The notes beneath the pieces are model-generated. The model saw only the letters and a list, made by a program, of their open reading frames with translations, was not told where the DNA came from and searched no databases. Shown here piece after piece: positions 1 through 7,864 of a stretch of 64,000 nucleotides of DNA. Numbering within the stretch: the first letter of the stretch is position 1; each line of letters opens with the position of its first letter. A program made the position numbers and the translations under genes. Location: assembly GCA_017431785.1 (NCBI GenBank), contig JAFRKJ010000032.1:1-64000 (forward strand), read 5' to 3'. Origin of the DNA: Bacillota bacterium. GTDB taxonomy: Bacteria > Bacillota > Clostridia > Peptostreptococcales > Anaerovoracaceae.

Positions 1-117
1 GAGCAGCTGCTCAACAATATGCAAAACGCCGTCGAGGGATTTGTGAAAGATGCAGAGCAGATCGATGATCTGACGATGCTCTGTCTGGAATATAAGGGAC
101 AGCAAAGAAAAACGTAA
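1..117 (+). CDS. C-terminal end of a SpoIIE/PP2C-type serine phosphatase (partial)
   Basis: The first 38 codons of the window are open and end at TAA 115-117. The visible tail contains DDLTMLCLEYKG, which matches the last conserved strand of SpoIIE/RsbU-type PP2C phosphatases (usually DD-[IL]-T-x-L). Proteins of this family dephosphorylate anti-sigma-factor antagonists or act as sensor outputs. The N-terminal part, and any sensor domain, lies outside the window. The call rests on one short motif, so it is moderate at best. Confidence 0.55.
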   Translation, partial: EQLLNNMQNAVEGFVKDAEQIDDLTMLCLEYKGQQRKT

Positions 118-125
118 TACCGCAC

Positions 126-1022
126 TTGCTTTTGCTGTTTTTGATCTGGGGATTCAACTGGGTCGTCATGCGCGTGGCGAATGAATATTTTCCGCCGGCG
201 TTCTTCGTGGCGATTCGGTTTTCTATTGGCGCCGTCGCGCTGCTGATCGTCTGCGCGGTGCGCGGCAAACTGATTCCGCCGCGTCAGTACTGGCCGTGGA
301 TCGCCGTCACAGGGGTTCTGATGATGTCCATCAACAATACGGTCGTACAGATCTGCACCAAGTTCATCGGGGCGGGACTGACCGCGCTGCTGGATTACAT
401 GCAGTCCATCTTCGTCTGCATTCTCGCTGTCATTTTCCTGCAGGAACGGTTCACCCTAAGAAAACTCCTGGGCATCGTATTCAGTGTGATCGGACTGTTC
501 ATTCTAATGAATGTGGATATGACGGAACACATCTGGGCCGTCTTTCTGGCCCTTGGAGCCGCTGTCATCTGGGCGGTGTCCAACATCATTGTCAAATTGA
601 AACTGACAGACTGCGATATGCTGCAGTACACTGCGTGGCAGATGGCCTGCGGATCCTTCGTGCTGCTTTTGTATCTCTTTGTCGGTGCACCGGAGGCGCT
701 GGCAGGGGGCACTGCGCTTCTCTCGGAAACTGCGAAAACAGCAGCACTTGGCATCGTTACGCTGCTCTACAACGGCCTCATTGCGTCGGCCTTCGCGTTT
801 CTCCTGTGGAATTACATTCTGACTCATATGGAGGCAGGGCAGGCATCGATTGCTGTCATGGGCGTGCCTGCCGTAGGTGTCCTGTCTGGCGTCGTCGTGC
901 TGCATGAGCCCATGAGCTGGTCCATCGCCTTCGGCATGGCGCTGATCTTCGTCGGCATCTTCATCGTGCTGGGGCTCGGCGTCGGGAGGCAGCGCGCTGC
1001 GGATCAGAAGCCGACGCCGTAG
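126..1022 (+). CDS. EamA/DMT-family permease
   Basis: This 298-aa protein is almost entirely hydrophobic and has the two tandem EamA (drug/metabolite transporter) repeats with about ten membrane segments. An early IWGFNWVVMR motif is typical of the first helix. The family exports or imports amino acids, nucleotide sugars or metabolites across the inner membrane, and the substrate cannot be told from sequence. The start is uncertain: an in-frame stop lies at 93-95 and the first usable codon is TTG 126, with no clear ribosome site. The gene starts 8 bases after the upstream phosphatase. A second EamA protein lies at 56817-57749. Confidence 0.85.
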   Translation: MLLLFLIWGFNWVVMRVANEYFPPAFFVAIRFSIGAVALLIVCAVRGKLIPPRQYWPWIAVTGVLMMSINNTVVQICTKFIGAGLTALLDYMQSIFVCILAVIFLQERFTLRKLLGIVFSVIGLFILMNVDMTEHIWAVFLALGAAVIWAVSNIIVKLKLTDCDMLQYTAWQMACGSFVLLLYLFVGAPEALAGGTALLSETAKTAALGIVTLLYNGLIASAFAFLLWNYILTHMEAGQASIAVMGVPAVGVLSGVVVLHEPMSWSIAFGMALIFVGIFIVLGLGVGRQRAADQKPTP

Positions 1023-1059
1023 TAATGGGCGATCGGCTGGCGCCGCAGCTTTTGGGCGA

Positions 1060-1935
1060 TTAGCCGAAGTTGTAGCTTTTGCAGAAGGCGACGAAGGTCC
1101 GGACTAGAAGGGTGGTTTCTTTGAGCGGCGGCGTGGCAAGTCCGATCGTGCGGTGCTGGGGCGGATCCAGCGGAATGGCGGCCAGGTCAAAAGCGCAGGT
1201 CTCGATCATCATCTTCGGCACCAGGGCGATGCCTTCATCCTGAGCGACCATTCCCATCACAGAAATATCATCATCCAGAATATACTTTGTCTTCGGGCGG
1301 ATCTTCGCTTTTTTGATGACCTGCTGCATATCGTGATTAGAACCCTGGAACTGAGAAATAAAAGCATACTTCTTCAAGTCATGCAAAGGGATAGATTCTG
1401 CTTTTGCGAGAGCATGCTTTGGCGACAGGATTACCATCATGGGGTCATCGAACAGAGGTGTGAAGTCCAGAGGATCGTTTTCGACGGAGCTCAGAAAGCC
1501 GCAGTCCAGTCTGCCTTCTGCAATACCGTTCTCGATATCCCGATAAACTCCATTGGTCAGTTCGATTTGCACCTCTGGAAACTGTCTGTTGAAATCCTGA
1601 ATCAGTTTTGCGATCCACAGCGCTGTGAAACTGGTAAAACTGCCGATGCGAAGGGTGCCGGCGACGCGGTTGGAAAGAGCGTCCATTGCCTGGTCCAGAG
1701 AGTGCTGTTTGTTGACGAGCTCCTGCACCAGAGGGAGCAATTGTCTGCCGTTTTCCGTTAATGTCACACCGGTTTTGCTCCGGTGGAACAGTGTGCAGCC
1801 GGCCTCCTGTTCCATAGCGGCGATGGCGTGGCTGACGCCGGACTGCGTGTAGCTGAGCGCATCCGCAGCGAGGGTGATATTGCCCATCTCCGCGACCTTC
1901 AGGAATATCTCATATCTGATCTGTGAATTGTTCAT
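1060..1935 (-). CDS. LysR-family transcriptional regulator
   Basis: The protein (291 aa, usual LysR length) starts with a winged helix-turn-helix at about residues 15-45 (ITLAADALSYTQSGVSHAIA region), followed by a periplasmic-binding-like effector domain. ATG 1933-1935 is preceded by AAGGAG. It converges on the EamA gene and is divergent from the YgjV/DUF554 pair. A perfect 15-bp palindrome sits in the divergent gap. By the usual LysR pattern it probably controls the divergent membrane genes and itself. The effector is unknown. Confidence 0.88.
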   Translation of the reverse strand: MNNSQIRYEIFLKVAEMGNITLAADALSYTQSGVSHAIAAMEQEAGCTLFHRSKTGVTLTENGRQLLPLVQELVNKQHSLDQAMDALSNRVAGTLRIGSFTSFTALWIAKLIQDFNRQFPEVQIELTNGVYRDIENGIAEGRLDCGFLSSVENDPLDFTPLFDDPMMVILSPKHALAKAESIPLHDLKKYAFISQFQGSNHDMQQVIKKAKIRPKTKYILDDDISVMGMVAQDEGIALVPKMMIETCAFDLAAIPLDPPQHRTIGLATPPLKETTLLVRTFVAFCKSYNFG

Positions 1936-2023
1936 TTCGGACTCCTTGCTTTTGCATCATGTGGCTTGTAATGTGACTGGATGATGCAGCCTGTCATACG
2001 GTTGAATTATACATGAGAAGTTG

Positions 2024-2038
2024 TAATGTTTAACATTA
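2024..2038. promoter_or_regulatory. Palindromic operator candidate between lysR and ygjV-like gene
   Basis: TAATGTT-T-AACATTA is a perfect 7-bp dyad around one base. It lies 86 bases upstream of the LysR start and about 35 bases upstream of the -10 box of the divergent gene. Position and symmetry fit a LysR recognition site. That is an inference from layout; nothing else in the gap is as symmetric. Confidence 0.5.
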
Positions 2039-2071
2039 ATATCATTCGCTTTTCAAATGTTTCAACATCAG

Positions 2072-2077
2072 TATAAT
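2072..2077 (+). promoter_or_regulatory. -10 box (TATAAT) of the YgjV/DUF554 operon
   Basis: A perfect TATAAT lies 43 bases before ATG 2120. The -35 region is poor (TTTCAA at 2051-2056, spacer 15), as expected for an activator-dependent promoter. The LysR palindrome is just upstream. Confidence 0.5.
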
Positions 2078-2119
2078 CATAATTGAAATATGAATCAACT
2101 ACGAAATCAGGAGTCAACC

Positions 2120-2677
2120 ATGATCCACATCATCGCGAACGGATTCGGAGTACTGTCCACACTGTGCTTCATCGCATCCTTCCAGGTAAAATCGAATAAA
2201 GGACTGTACGTCATCCAGTCTGTCGCAAACGTCTTCTACGGCATCCAGTTCTATCTGCTGGGTGCCTACGGCGGGCTCTTCAATATGGGAATGCAGATCG
2301 TGCGGAATTTGCTGCTCTGCAAGATCGACGACTGGAAATGGCTGAGATGGAAGGGCATGGCACCGCTTCTGTGCGTACCATCCCTGATCTACATGATCGC
2401 AACCTGGTCAGGTCCGCTGGACATCCTTCCGTTCATCGCGATGACTGTTGGAACTCTGGGTTATTGGACGAACAGCGCCAAGAAGCTCCGTCTGGCAGAA
2501 CTCTTCTGCGTTTCACCGGCGTGGATGACATACGACTTCATCGAAGGAGCTTACGGCGGTGTACTGAACGAATTAGTAATACTTGCTTCCATCGTCTTCT
2601 CCATCATCCGTTTCGGTTGGAAAGGACTGGACGATCCAAGCTTTGCAGGGAAAGGAGAATCAGAATGCCAGGCGTAG
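2120..2677 (+). CDS. YgjV-family inner-membrane protein
   Basis: A 185-aa multi-pass membrane protein resembling the YgjV family of uncharacterised bacterial inner-membrane proteins (FGVLSTLCFIASFQ near the N terminus, about five to six helices). I use ATG 2120 because AGGAG at 2109-2113 is correctly spaced; an upstream ATG at 2090 lacks a ribosome site. Its 3' end overlaps the next gene by 13 bases, so the two are co-translated. Function is unknown. Control by the divergent LysR protein is likely. Confidence 0.75.
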   Translation: MIHIIANGFGVLSTLCFIASFQVKSNKGLYVIQSVANVFYGIQFYLLGAYGGLFNMGMQIVRNLLLCKIDDWKWLRWKGMAPLLCVPSLIYMIATWSGPLDILPFIAMTVGTLGYWTNSAKKLRLAELFCVSPAWMTYDFIEGAYGGVLNELVILASIVFSIIRFGWKGLDDPSFAGKGESECQA

Positions 2678-3387
2678 GAACACTCATAGATATGTCGGGA
2701 ATCATCGCAGGCGGCGCAACAGCGCTGGCTTTTGGCAGACTGTTCTCCGACCAGATGAAAAACATGATGATGACAGTCTGCGGCATCTCCGTATTCGTCA
2801 TCGGCATCACAGGAATCATGCAGGGCATGCTGACCGTATCAGGCGGGACCGTATCCGTGCAGGGGTCCATTCCGCTTCTCATCAGTCTGGTAGCAGGCGC
2901 GGCCATCGGCGAAGCCCTCGGCATCGAGAAGGGAATCAATCGGTTTGGAATGCTTTTGCAAAAGCAGGTCAAACAGGATGACGGCGAAGGGTTTGCCAAT
3001 GGTTTTGTGAAGGCGACTATGGTCGTCGGCATCGGTGCGATGGCCGTCATGGGTCCGATCACAGAGGGACTCTACGGCGACCACTCCATGCTCATTGCCA
3101 AAGCCGCTATTGATTTTGTATTTATCATGGTACTGACGATTCCGTACGGCAAAGGCTGCATCTTCGCATCTGTCCCGGTGGGCATTCTGCAAGGCGGCCT
3201 GACGCTGGTGGCATGTCAGACGAAGGCGCTGCTGACAGATGCGGCGCTGGCATCACTGACCACCACAGGATCCATCATGATCATGTGCCTCGGAATCAAC
3301 CTGATCTGGAATAAAGAAATCCGTGTGGCAAATATGTTGCCGATGGTCATAATCGGTGTAGCGTTATCATATATCCCTGGGTTATAA
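2665..3387 (+). CDS. DUF554 family membrane protein
   Basis: The protein has 240 aa and about seven hydrophobic segments with many glycines, matching the DUF554 (YdfK/YqgA) family of predicted transporters. ATG 2665 follows AAAGGAGA. An open frame extends upstream to 2338 but only as a shadow of the ygjV-like gene. It overlaps the upstream gene by 13 bases and forms a two-gene operon with it. The substrate is unknown. Confidence 0.78.
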   Translation: MPGVGTLIDMSGIIAGGATALAFGRLFSDQMKNMMMTVCGISVFVIGITGIMQGMLTVSGGTVSVQGSIPLLISLVAGAAIGEALGIEKGINRFGMLLQKQVKQDDGEGFANGFVKATMVVGIGAMAVMGPITEGLYGDHSMLIAKAAIDFVFIMVLTIPYGKGCIFASVPVGILQGGLTLVACQTKALLTDAALASLTTTGSIMIMCLGINLIWNKEIRVANMLPMVIIGVALSYIPGL

Positions 3388-3413
3388 TTGGGAGAGAACA
3401 GGAGGGAATAAAC

Positions 3414-3899
3414 ATGTTCAGGAAAATGAGAAGATTCAAGCAGCAGATCACAGACGCAGAATGCGTTGAAGTATTGAAAGGTGCGAAGCGCGGCGTACTT
3501 AGTGTCTTTGGAGAAGACGGCTATCCATACGGACTTCCGGTCAGCCACTGGTACAACGAAGAGGACGGCAAGCTCTATTTCCACGGTGCCAAGGTCGGCC
3601 ACAAGGTTGACGCAATCAACGCCAACAACAAGGTGTCATTCTGCGCCATGGATGAAGGATATACAGAAGGCGACGACTGGGCGCTGAACATCAAAAGCGT
3701 CATCATCTTCGGAACCATCCGCAGCTTCCTGTATGAAGAGGAACCGGAAAAAGTCCGCGAGATCTGCATCGGTCTGAGCGCCAAGTTCACCGACGACCCG
3801 AACTACGCAGATGACGAAATCGCCAAAGTCGGCAAGAATGTCCGCTGCTTTGAGATCACCATCGACCACATGACAGGCAAGCTCGTCAACGAAGCATAA
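3414..3899 (+). CDS. Nim-like pyridoxamine 5'-phosphate oxidase-fold flavoprotein
   Basis: 161 aa, a split beta-barrel FMN-binding protein. It opens with a basic N terminus, then a GVLSVFGEDGYPYGLPV strand pair typical of NimA-like proteins, and ends with a strand carrying ITIDHMTGK. Relatives bind FMN, heme or F420 and some reduce nitroimidazoles. GGAGGGA precedes ATG 3414. Two further members of this fold lie at 27916 and 58627. The exact substrate is not deducible. Confidence 0.8.
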   Translation: MFRKMRRFKQQITDAECVEVLKGAKRGVLSVFGEDGYPYGLPVSHWYNEEDGKLYFHGAKVGHKVDAINANNKVSFCAMDEGYTEGDDWALNIKSVIIFGTIRSFLYEEEPEKVREICIGLSAKFTDDPNYADDEIAKVGKNVRCFEITIDHMTGKLVNEA

Positions 3900-3920
3900 G
3901 CGCAAAAGCAGCAAACAGTT

Positions 3921-4382
3921 ATGACAGATTATGATTTGATCATAAAACAGATGGAAGCATTAGCAGATGATTCATCGGACCATATTCCTATTATGGCCAA
4001 TGTTTCATCTTTGCTTTTCTATGCCATGGAGGATATCAATTGGGCAGGGTTCTATCTCGTGAAGGAGGATGCGAAAAATGATGCTCTCATCCTCGGACCA
4101 TTCCAGGGGAAAGTCGCTTGTGTACGCATTGAAAAAGGCAAGGGCGTGTGCGGCACTGCGTGGGCAGAGAACCGTGTGCAGCTGGTCCCCGATGTACACG
4201 CCTTCCCGGGACATATCGCCTGTGACAGCGTATCAAGATCCGAAATCGTTGTGCCGCTCCACCGTGGCGGCGAAGTGTTCGCAGTGCTGGATATCGACAG
4301 CCCAATTCCTGCGCGGTTCAAAGAGGAAGACAAAGACGGCCTCGTGAAGCTGGCCGAAGCGTTGGAAGGGATTATTAAATAG
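3921..4382 (+). CDS. msrC: Free methionine-(R)-sulfoxide reductase (GAF domain)
   Basis: A 153-aa single GAF domain. The three cysteines used by the fRMsr family are present at residues 67, 77 and 101 (motifs GKVAC, GKGVCGTA and GHIACD). Their spacing of 10 and 24 is that of the yeast and E. coli enzymes. It reduces free Met-R-sulfoxide in the cytoplasm using thioredoxin. It lies 21 bases after the Nim-like gene, probably in the same transcript, which suggests a small redox operon. Confidence 0.92.
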   Translation: MTDYDLIIKQMEALADDSSDHIPIMANVSSLLFYAMEDINWAGFYLVKEDAKNDALILGPFQGKVACVRIEKGKGVCGTAWAENRVQLVPDVHAFPGHIACDSVSRSEIVVPLHRGGEVFAVLDIDSPIPARFKEEDKDGLVKLAEALEGIIK

Positions 4383-4398
4383 AGCTATTGTGAGTCAG

Positions 4399-4649
4399 AC
4401 TATGCTTTTTTTGCCGAAAAAGAATGAAAGAGCATAGTTCACAAGGAAAAGGCTATGCTTTTTTTGTTAAAATAGAACGAAAAGACATAGTTTACAAAGA
4501 AATAACTATGCTCCTTTTGCCGGAAAAGTGTAAAAGAGCATAGTCAACAGAGAAAAAACTATGCTTTTCCGGTGAAAATAGCGTAAAACGGCATAGTCCA
4601 AAGGGGAAAAATTATGCTCTTTTTGCCTAAAAGTGTAAAGCAGCATAGT
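4399..4649. repeat. 53-bp-period palindromic repeat array 1 (five units)
   Basis: Five units start at 4399, 4452, 4505, 4558 and 4611, exactly 53 bp apart. Each unit opens with (A/G)(C/T)TATGCT and closes about 40 bases later with (G/A)CATAGT. These arms pair with each other, and also across the 13-14-base linker (consensus CAAAGGAAAA) to the next unit. The inner parts are A/T-rich and related between units (TTTTTGCCGAAAA), so they are not CRISPR-like unique spacers. The array fills the whole gap between msrC and the next small gene. A second array of the same period and design lies at 31690-31992. Confidence 0.9.
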
Positions 4650-4690
4650 GGGTGGATGAATCAATTCAATGAGGGTATCGAATCAAGACT

Positions 4691-4960
4691 ATGACATCAG
4701 ATCACAGCGCACAACTGTATGAATTCATGGTTCGCAAAGGCTATCCAGCCGAGTTTTCTGCGGTGGTGGCCAATGAACTCCATACGGAGTTCACGGTGAA
4801 GCGGATGATGGGGTATCTGTCCAAGAGTGATGTGCTGCCTTTGGAAGAGGTGGCAGATGAGATGCTGGCTATATTAAGTGACCGGGATCGGATCATGCAA
4901 AAGCATCAGACCGAGTATGCCCAGGCGAAGATCAACGAGATGTATCGAAAGCAGGAGTAG
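4691..4960 (+). CDS. Small conserved-looking protein of unknown function
   Basis: 89 aa, charged and predicted mostly helical, with no signal peptide or membrane segment. I recognise no family. ATG 4691 has GAGGG about 13 bases upstream, a loose ribosome site. It follows repeat array 1 directly and precedes the Nif11-like gene by 33 bases, so the two are probably co-transcribed. Confidence 0.6.
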   Translation: MTSDHSAQLYEFMVRKGYPAEFSAVVANELHTEFTVKRMMGYLSKSDVLPLEEVADEMLAILSDRDRIMQKHQTEYAQAKINEMYRKQE

Positions 4961-4993
4961 AGAAAGCAGGAGTAAGTATCATCAGGAGTAGTA

Positions 4994-5278
4994 ATGAACG
5001 TATTGGATGAGCTGGAGCGCTTTCAGGAGGCGGCGCTGAATGACAAGTCGCTCCGCGAGGAGATCAGAAATACAAAGACAGCAGCAGAACCGCTGTCTGC
5101 TTTTTGTAGGCTTGCGCGTGAGAAGGGCTTTGAGATCTATGAGATGGATCTAGTGTATGCCGGAGAGGAAGCTTACGCAGGCATGCGCAGGGCGACCAAT
5201 GGCGGTGGCGAAAACTCTCCGATGCTGGAGAACGAAGACGACTACTACAGCCTGTTCATGGCAGCAATTGAGGGCTAG
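4994..5278 (+). CDS. Nif11-like leader/small protein
   Basis: 94 aa. Residues 1-50 resemble the Nif11 domain found in leader peptides of ribosomally made natural products: LERFQEAALNDKSLREEI, then AFCRLAREKGFEIYEMDL. After about residue 66 comes a Gly-rich ATNGGGENSP stretch and an acidic tail without cysteines. No modification enzyme is adjacent, so it may be a stand-alone Nif11 protein rather than a peptide precursor. AGGAG lies 8 bases before the ATG. Its last bases overlap the end of the convergent AraC gene. Confidence 0.5.
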   Translation: MNVLDELERFQEAALNDKSLREEIRNTKTAAEPLSAFCRLAREKGFEIYEMDLVYAGEEAYAGMRRATNGGGENSPMLENEDDYYSLFMAAIEG

Positions 5279-6231
5279 ATCAATAAATCAGAAAAAACGC
5301 TGGCGGCGTAGGACTGAATGAAGTTCTGCGCCGTTTTTTCGTTTAAATAAGCGATTCGGTCAGGGGTTTTCACGTACTCGGAGAACCACTGGCGGTATTC
5401 TTTTGGTGTCATCTTCCACCAGTAGCGGAAGCTTTTGTACATGTATTTCACATCGGAGAAACCGCAGCGCTGGGAGATGTCGATAACAGGCATTTCGGTA
5501 GTGAGCAGCAGTTCCTGACTATAAAAGCAACGGACGTATCCGAGCAGCAGGCTGAAGCTTCCGTATGGGCAGTGTTTGAAGAACTGCGAGAAGTAGTTTT
5601 CGCTGATGTGGACGGACTTGGCCAGACTGGAGATGGTCAGCTTCTCCATGTAGTGGGATTCACAGTAGTCGATCACCTGAAGCATGCGTTCGTAGAGTTC
5701 GGGTTTGTTGCCCGGGTAATTATCTCGCAGGTTGAACCAGTTAAAGTAATCGAGCAGAATGCGCGCAATTTTGTTGGTGGCGCTGATGGCAGTCTCACTG
5801 TCGAGTTCACCGAAAGATTGTTTGTAAATGAGCGCCAGGAGCATGGCTTTGACTTGACGGATGTATTCTGTTTGGAACGGCTGGCAGGTAATATCTTCGC
5901 AGGCGATATAAGAACTCTCAAGGCCTCTGACCGTGAGGTGTCTGCTGCTTGTATCAATGTGGATGAATGCCACAATGTTGTCCGTATCCGACCAGAAACA
6001 GTGGATGTCACGTGCAACGATAGTGTAGATTTCTCCTTCAGAGAGTGTGAGCCATTCGTGGTTGCAGCAGATGTTTACTTCGCCTTTCAGACAAAGCGCC
6101 ATTTCTAAAGAAGCATCATGACAGTGCACCGGGGAATGGGTGATCCGGCAGAGATCGATTGCAAGAGGGCTGTCATTCTCATATGAGATTTCCTCATGCA
6201 TTAAATCCAGTATCTTGTGTACCTTTCTCAT
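5275..6231 (-). CDS. AraC-family transcriptional regulator
   Basis: 318 aa. The N-terminal cupin-like effector domain (residues about 20-110, PVHCHDASLEM motif) is followed by a C-terminal double helix-turn-helix (about 195-300; LAKSVHISENYFSQFF and FSDVKYMYKSFRYW, ending TPKEYRQW). ATG 6229-6231 is preceded by AGGAGGTG. It is divergent from the GPH transporter-amidohydrolase operon and is the likely activator of it, sensing the transported compound. Confidence 0.9.
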   Translation of the reverse strand: MRKVHKILDLMHEEISYENDSPLAIDLCRITHSPVHCHDASLEMALCLKGEVNICCNHEWLTLSEGEIYTIVARDIHCFWSDTDNIVAFIHIDTSSRHLTVRGLESSYIACEDITCQPFQTEYIRQVKAMLLALIYKQSFGELDSETAISATNKIARILLDYFNWFNLRDNYPGNKPELYERMLQVIDYCESHYMEKLTISSLAKSVHISENYFSQFFKHCPYGSFSLLLGYVRCFYSQELLLTTEMPVIDISQRCGFSDVKYMYKSFRYWWKMTPKEYRQWFSEYVKTPDRIAYLNEKTAQNFIQSYAASVFSDLLI

Positions 6232-6360
6232 AGTTGCCGCACCTCCTGTGTCTGCATATCGGAACTTCCAGCTTTTGCAATACTAACTATCCTGCTTTTG
6301 CATATTCTATTATATGACAAATATTCGTTAATTACGACAAAAACATGTGGAAAAAGTCAG

Positions 6361-6389
6361 TTGTTATGGCTTTTTTACAGTACTAAGAT
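6361..6389 (+). promoter_or_regulatory. Promoter candidate of the GPH/amidohydrolase operon
   Basis: TTGTTA (6361-6366) and TAAGAT (6384-6389) are separated by 17 bases and lie about 44 bases before ATG 6433. The boxes are imperfect, consistent with AraC activation. Confidence 0.4.
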
Positions 6390-6432
6390 AAAGTCGGGAA
6401 TTATATAAGTACTATCTCGAAAGGAGCACATT

Positions 6433-7851
6433 ATGGATACCAAGAAACCAGGTGTCGGGAAGTATATCGCTTATGGCGTTGGACAGGCGGGAGACACGAT
6501 CCCGTATTGCATGTTCTATACGTTCTTCGTTTACTTTCTGACTGATACAGTCGGACTTCCTCCGATTGTTGCAGGCGCTGTATCGCTGATTGCGGTATGC
6601 TGGGACGGCATCACCGACCCAATCGTAGGATTCCTCTCCGACCATACGAAGAATCCGGAAGGCAGAAGAAGACCGTGGATGATCAAGAGTATCGTTCCGC
6701 TGGCACTCGTCATCTTCCTGCTGTTCGCACCGTTCCACTTCCCTGGAACAGTTATCGCGACAATTTACTACGTCATTATTGCAGCACTGTTCTGGACTCT
6801 GTACACGACCTACGTTATTCCGTACATGGGCCTCGGCGGTGAGATCACAACAGACTATAACGGCAGAATCTGGATCAGAATGTCGAACATGATCTTCGGC
6901 GGACTGTTCATGCTGCTGTGCACGTCAGGACCTACGGTAGTCGCAGGATGGGGCGCAGAACATGGTCTGTCCGACAGCGCATCCTGGGGTATCTCAGGTG
7001 CTGTATTCGGAGCGATTGCACTGATCTTCGGCGTCATCAGCTGGGCAGCCACAAAGGGTACAGAAACACCTTTGGCAGATCTGGAAGAGACAGCAAGACC
7101 AGAAAACAGGGAAAGCATCATTCAGACTCTGAAGGAGACGTTCCATATCAAGTCCTACAGACAGCTCTGTATTGCGACATTCTTCTTCTTTATCGGACAG
7201 ATTGCTTCCGGCGTAGCGCTCGTATATCTGTTGATCTACAACTGCGCTATGGATGATACGCAGCAGGCGCTGTTCTGGGTTATCTACGCCATTGCATATA
7301 CAGCGATGGTACCGGTTGGAAGCGTCCTCGCGGCGAAACTGGGCAAGAAAAAAGCATTCATTCTTGGTCAGGCTGTTACTGTTATACTGACGATTCTGTT
7401 CTTCATTATCAGGATCGACAGCTTCGCGGATTCCATTATATACGTAACAATATTCCAGTTCGGAAGCACGCTGTACTGGACGACCTATCTTGCCTTTGCA
7501 TATGACTGCGTTGAAATCGACGACTATGTAAACGGCAAGAGACGTGAAGGATCCATGTGTGCGATTGTATCCTTCGCACAGAAGTTCGGTTCCGCCATCG
7601 GTACTTATACAGTTGGTGCAATGCTGACTGCAGTCGGATATGACGCTATGGCAGAGGTGCAGACACATTCTGCAGAAACAGGCATTCTCGGTCTTTGCAC
7701 GCTGCTTCCTGCAGCAAGCGCTGTCATCGCAATTCTCCTCATGTCCAGATATCCGGTCAATCCGAAGGAGTACAACCTGATCCTTCAGGCGATCGAAGAT
7801 AAGAAGGCAGGAAGACCAGTTGACGAGAGCGGATTCAAGCACTGCCTGTAA
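6433..7851 (+). CDS. GPH-family cation symporter (MelB-like MFS)
   Basis: 472 aa, twelve predicted membrane helices. The N terminus (GKYIAYGVGQAGDTIPY) and the DxxTDPIVGFLSDHTKNPEGRRRPW-type loop identify the glycoside-pentoside-hexuronide:cation symporter family. Such proteins import sugars or, in many anaerobes, other small polar compounds with Na+ or H+. AAAGGAG precedes the ATG. It is followed by two amidohydrolases, so its substrate may be an amide, cyclic amide or dipeptide-like compound; that link is an inference. Confidence 0.88.
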   Translation: MDTKKPGVGKYIAYGVGQAGDTIPYCMFYTFFVYFLTDTVGLPPIVAGAVSLIAVCWDGITDPIVGFLSDHTKNPEGRRRPWMIKSIVPLALVIFLLFAPFHFPGTVIATIYYVIIAALFWTLYTTYVIPYMGLGGEITTDYNGRIWIRMSNMIFGGLFMLLCTSGPTVVAGWGAEHGLSDSASWGISGAVFGAIALIFGVISWAATKGTETPLADLEETARPENRESIIQTLKETFHIKSYRQLCIATFFFFIGQIASGVALVYLLIYNCAMDDTQQALFWVIYAIAYTAMVPVGSVLAAKLGKKKAFILGQAVTVILTILFFIIRIDSFADSIIYVTIFQFGSTLYWTTYLAFAYDCVEIDDYVNGKRREGSMCAIVSFAQKFGSAIGTYTVGAMLTAVGYDAMAEVQTHSAETGILGLCTLLPAASAVIAILLMSRYPVNPKEYNLILQAIEDKKAGRPVDESGFKHCL

Positions 7852-7864
7852 GCGAGGCGATAAT

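Noticed and set aside
2338-2664. N-terminal extension of the DUF554 protein
   Set aside because: This stretch is the alternative frame of the YgjV-like gene; the true start at 2665 has a good ribosome site.
4399-4649. Possible CRISPR array
   Set aside because: The period is regular and the repeats palindromic, but the parts between them resemble each other instead of being unique, the repeats are degenerate, and no cas gene is present.
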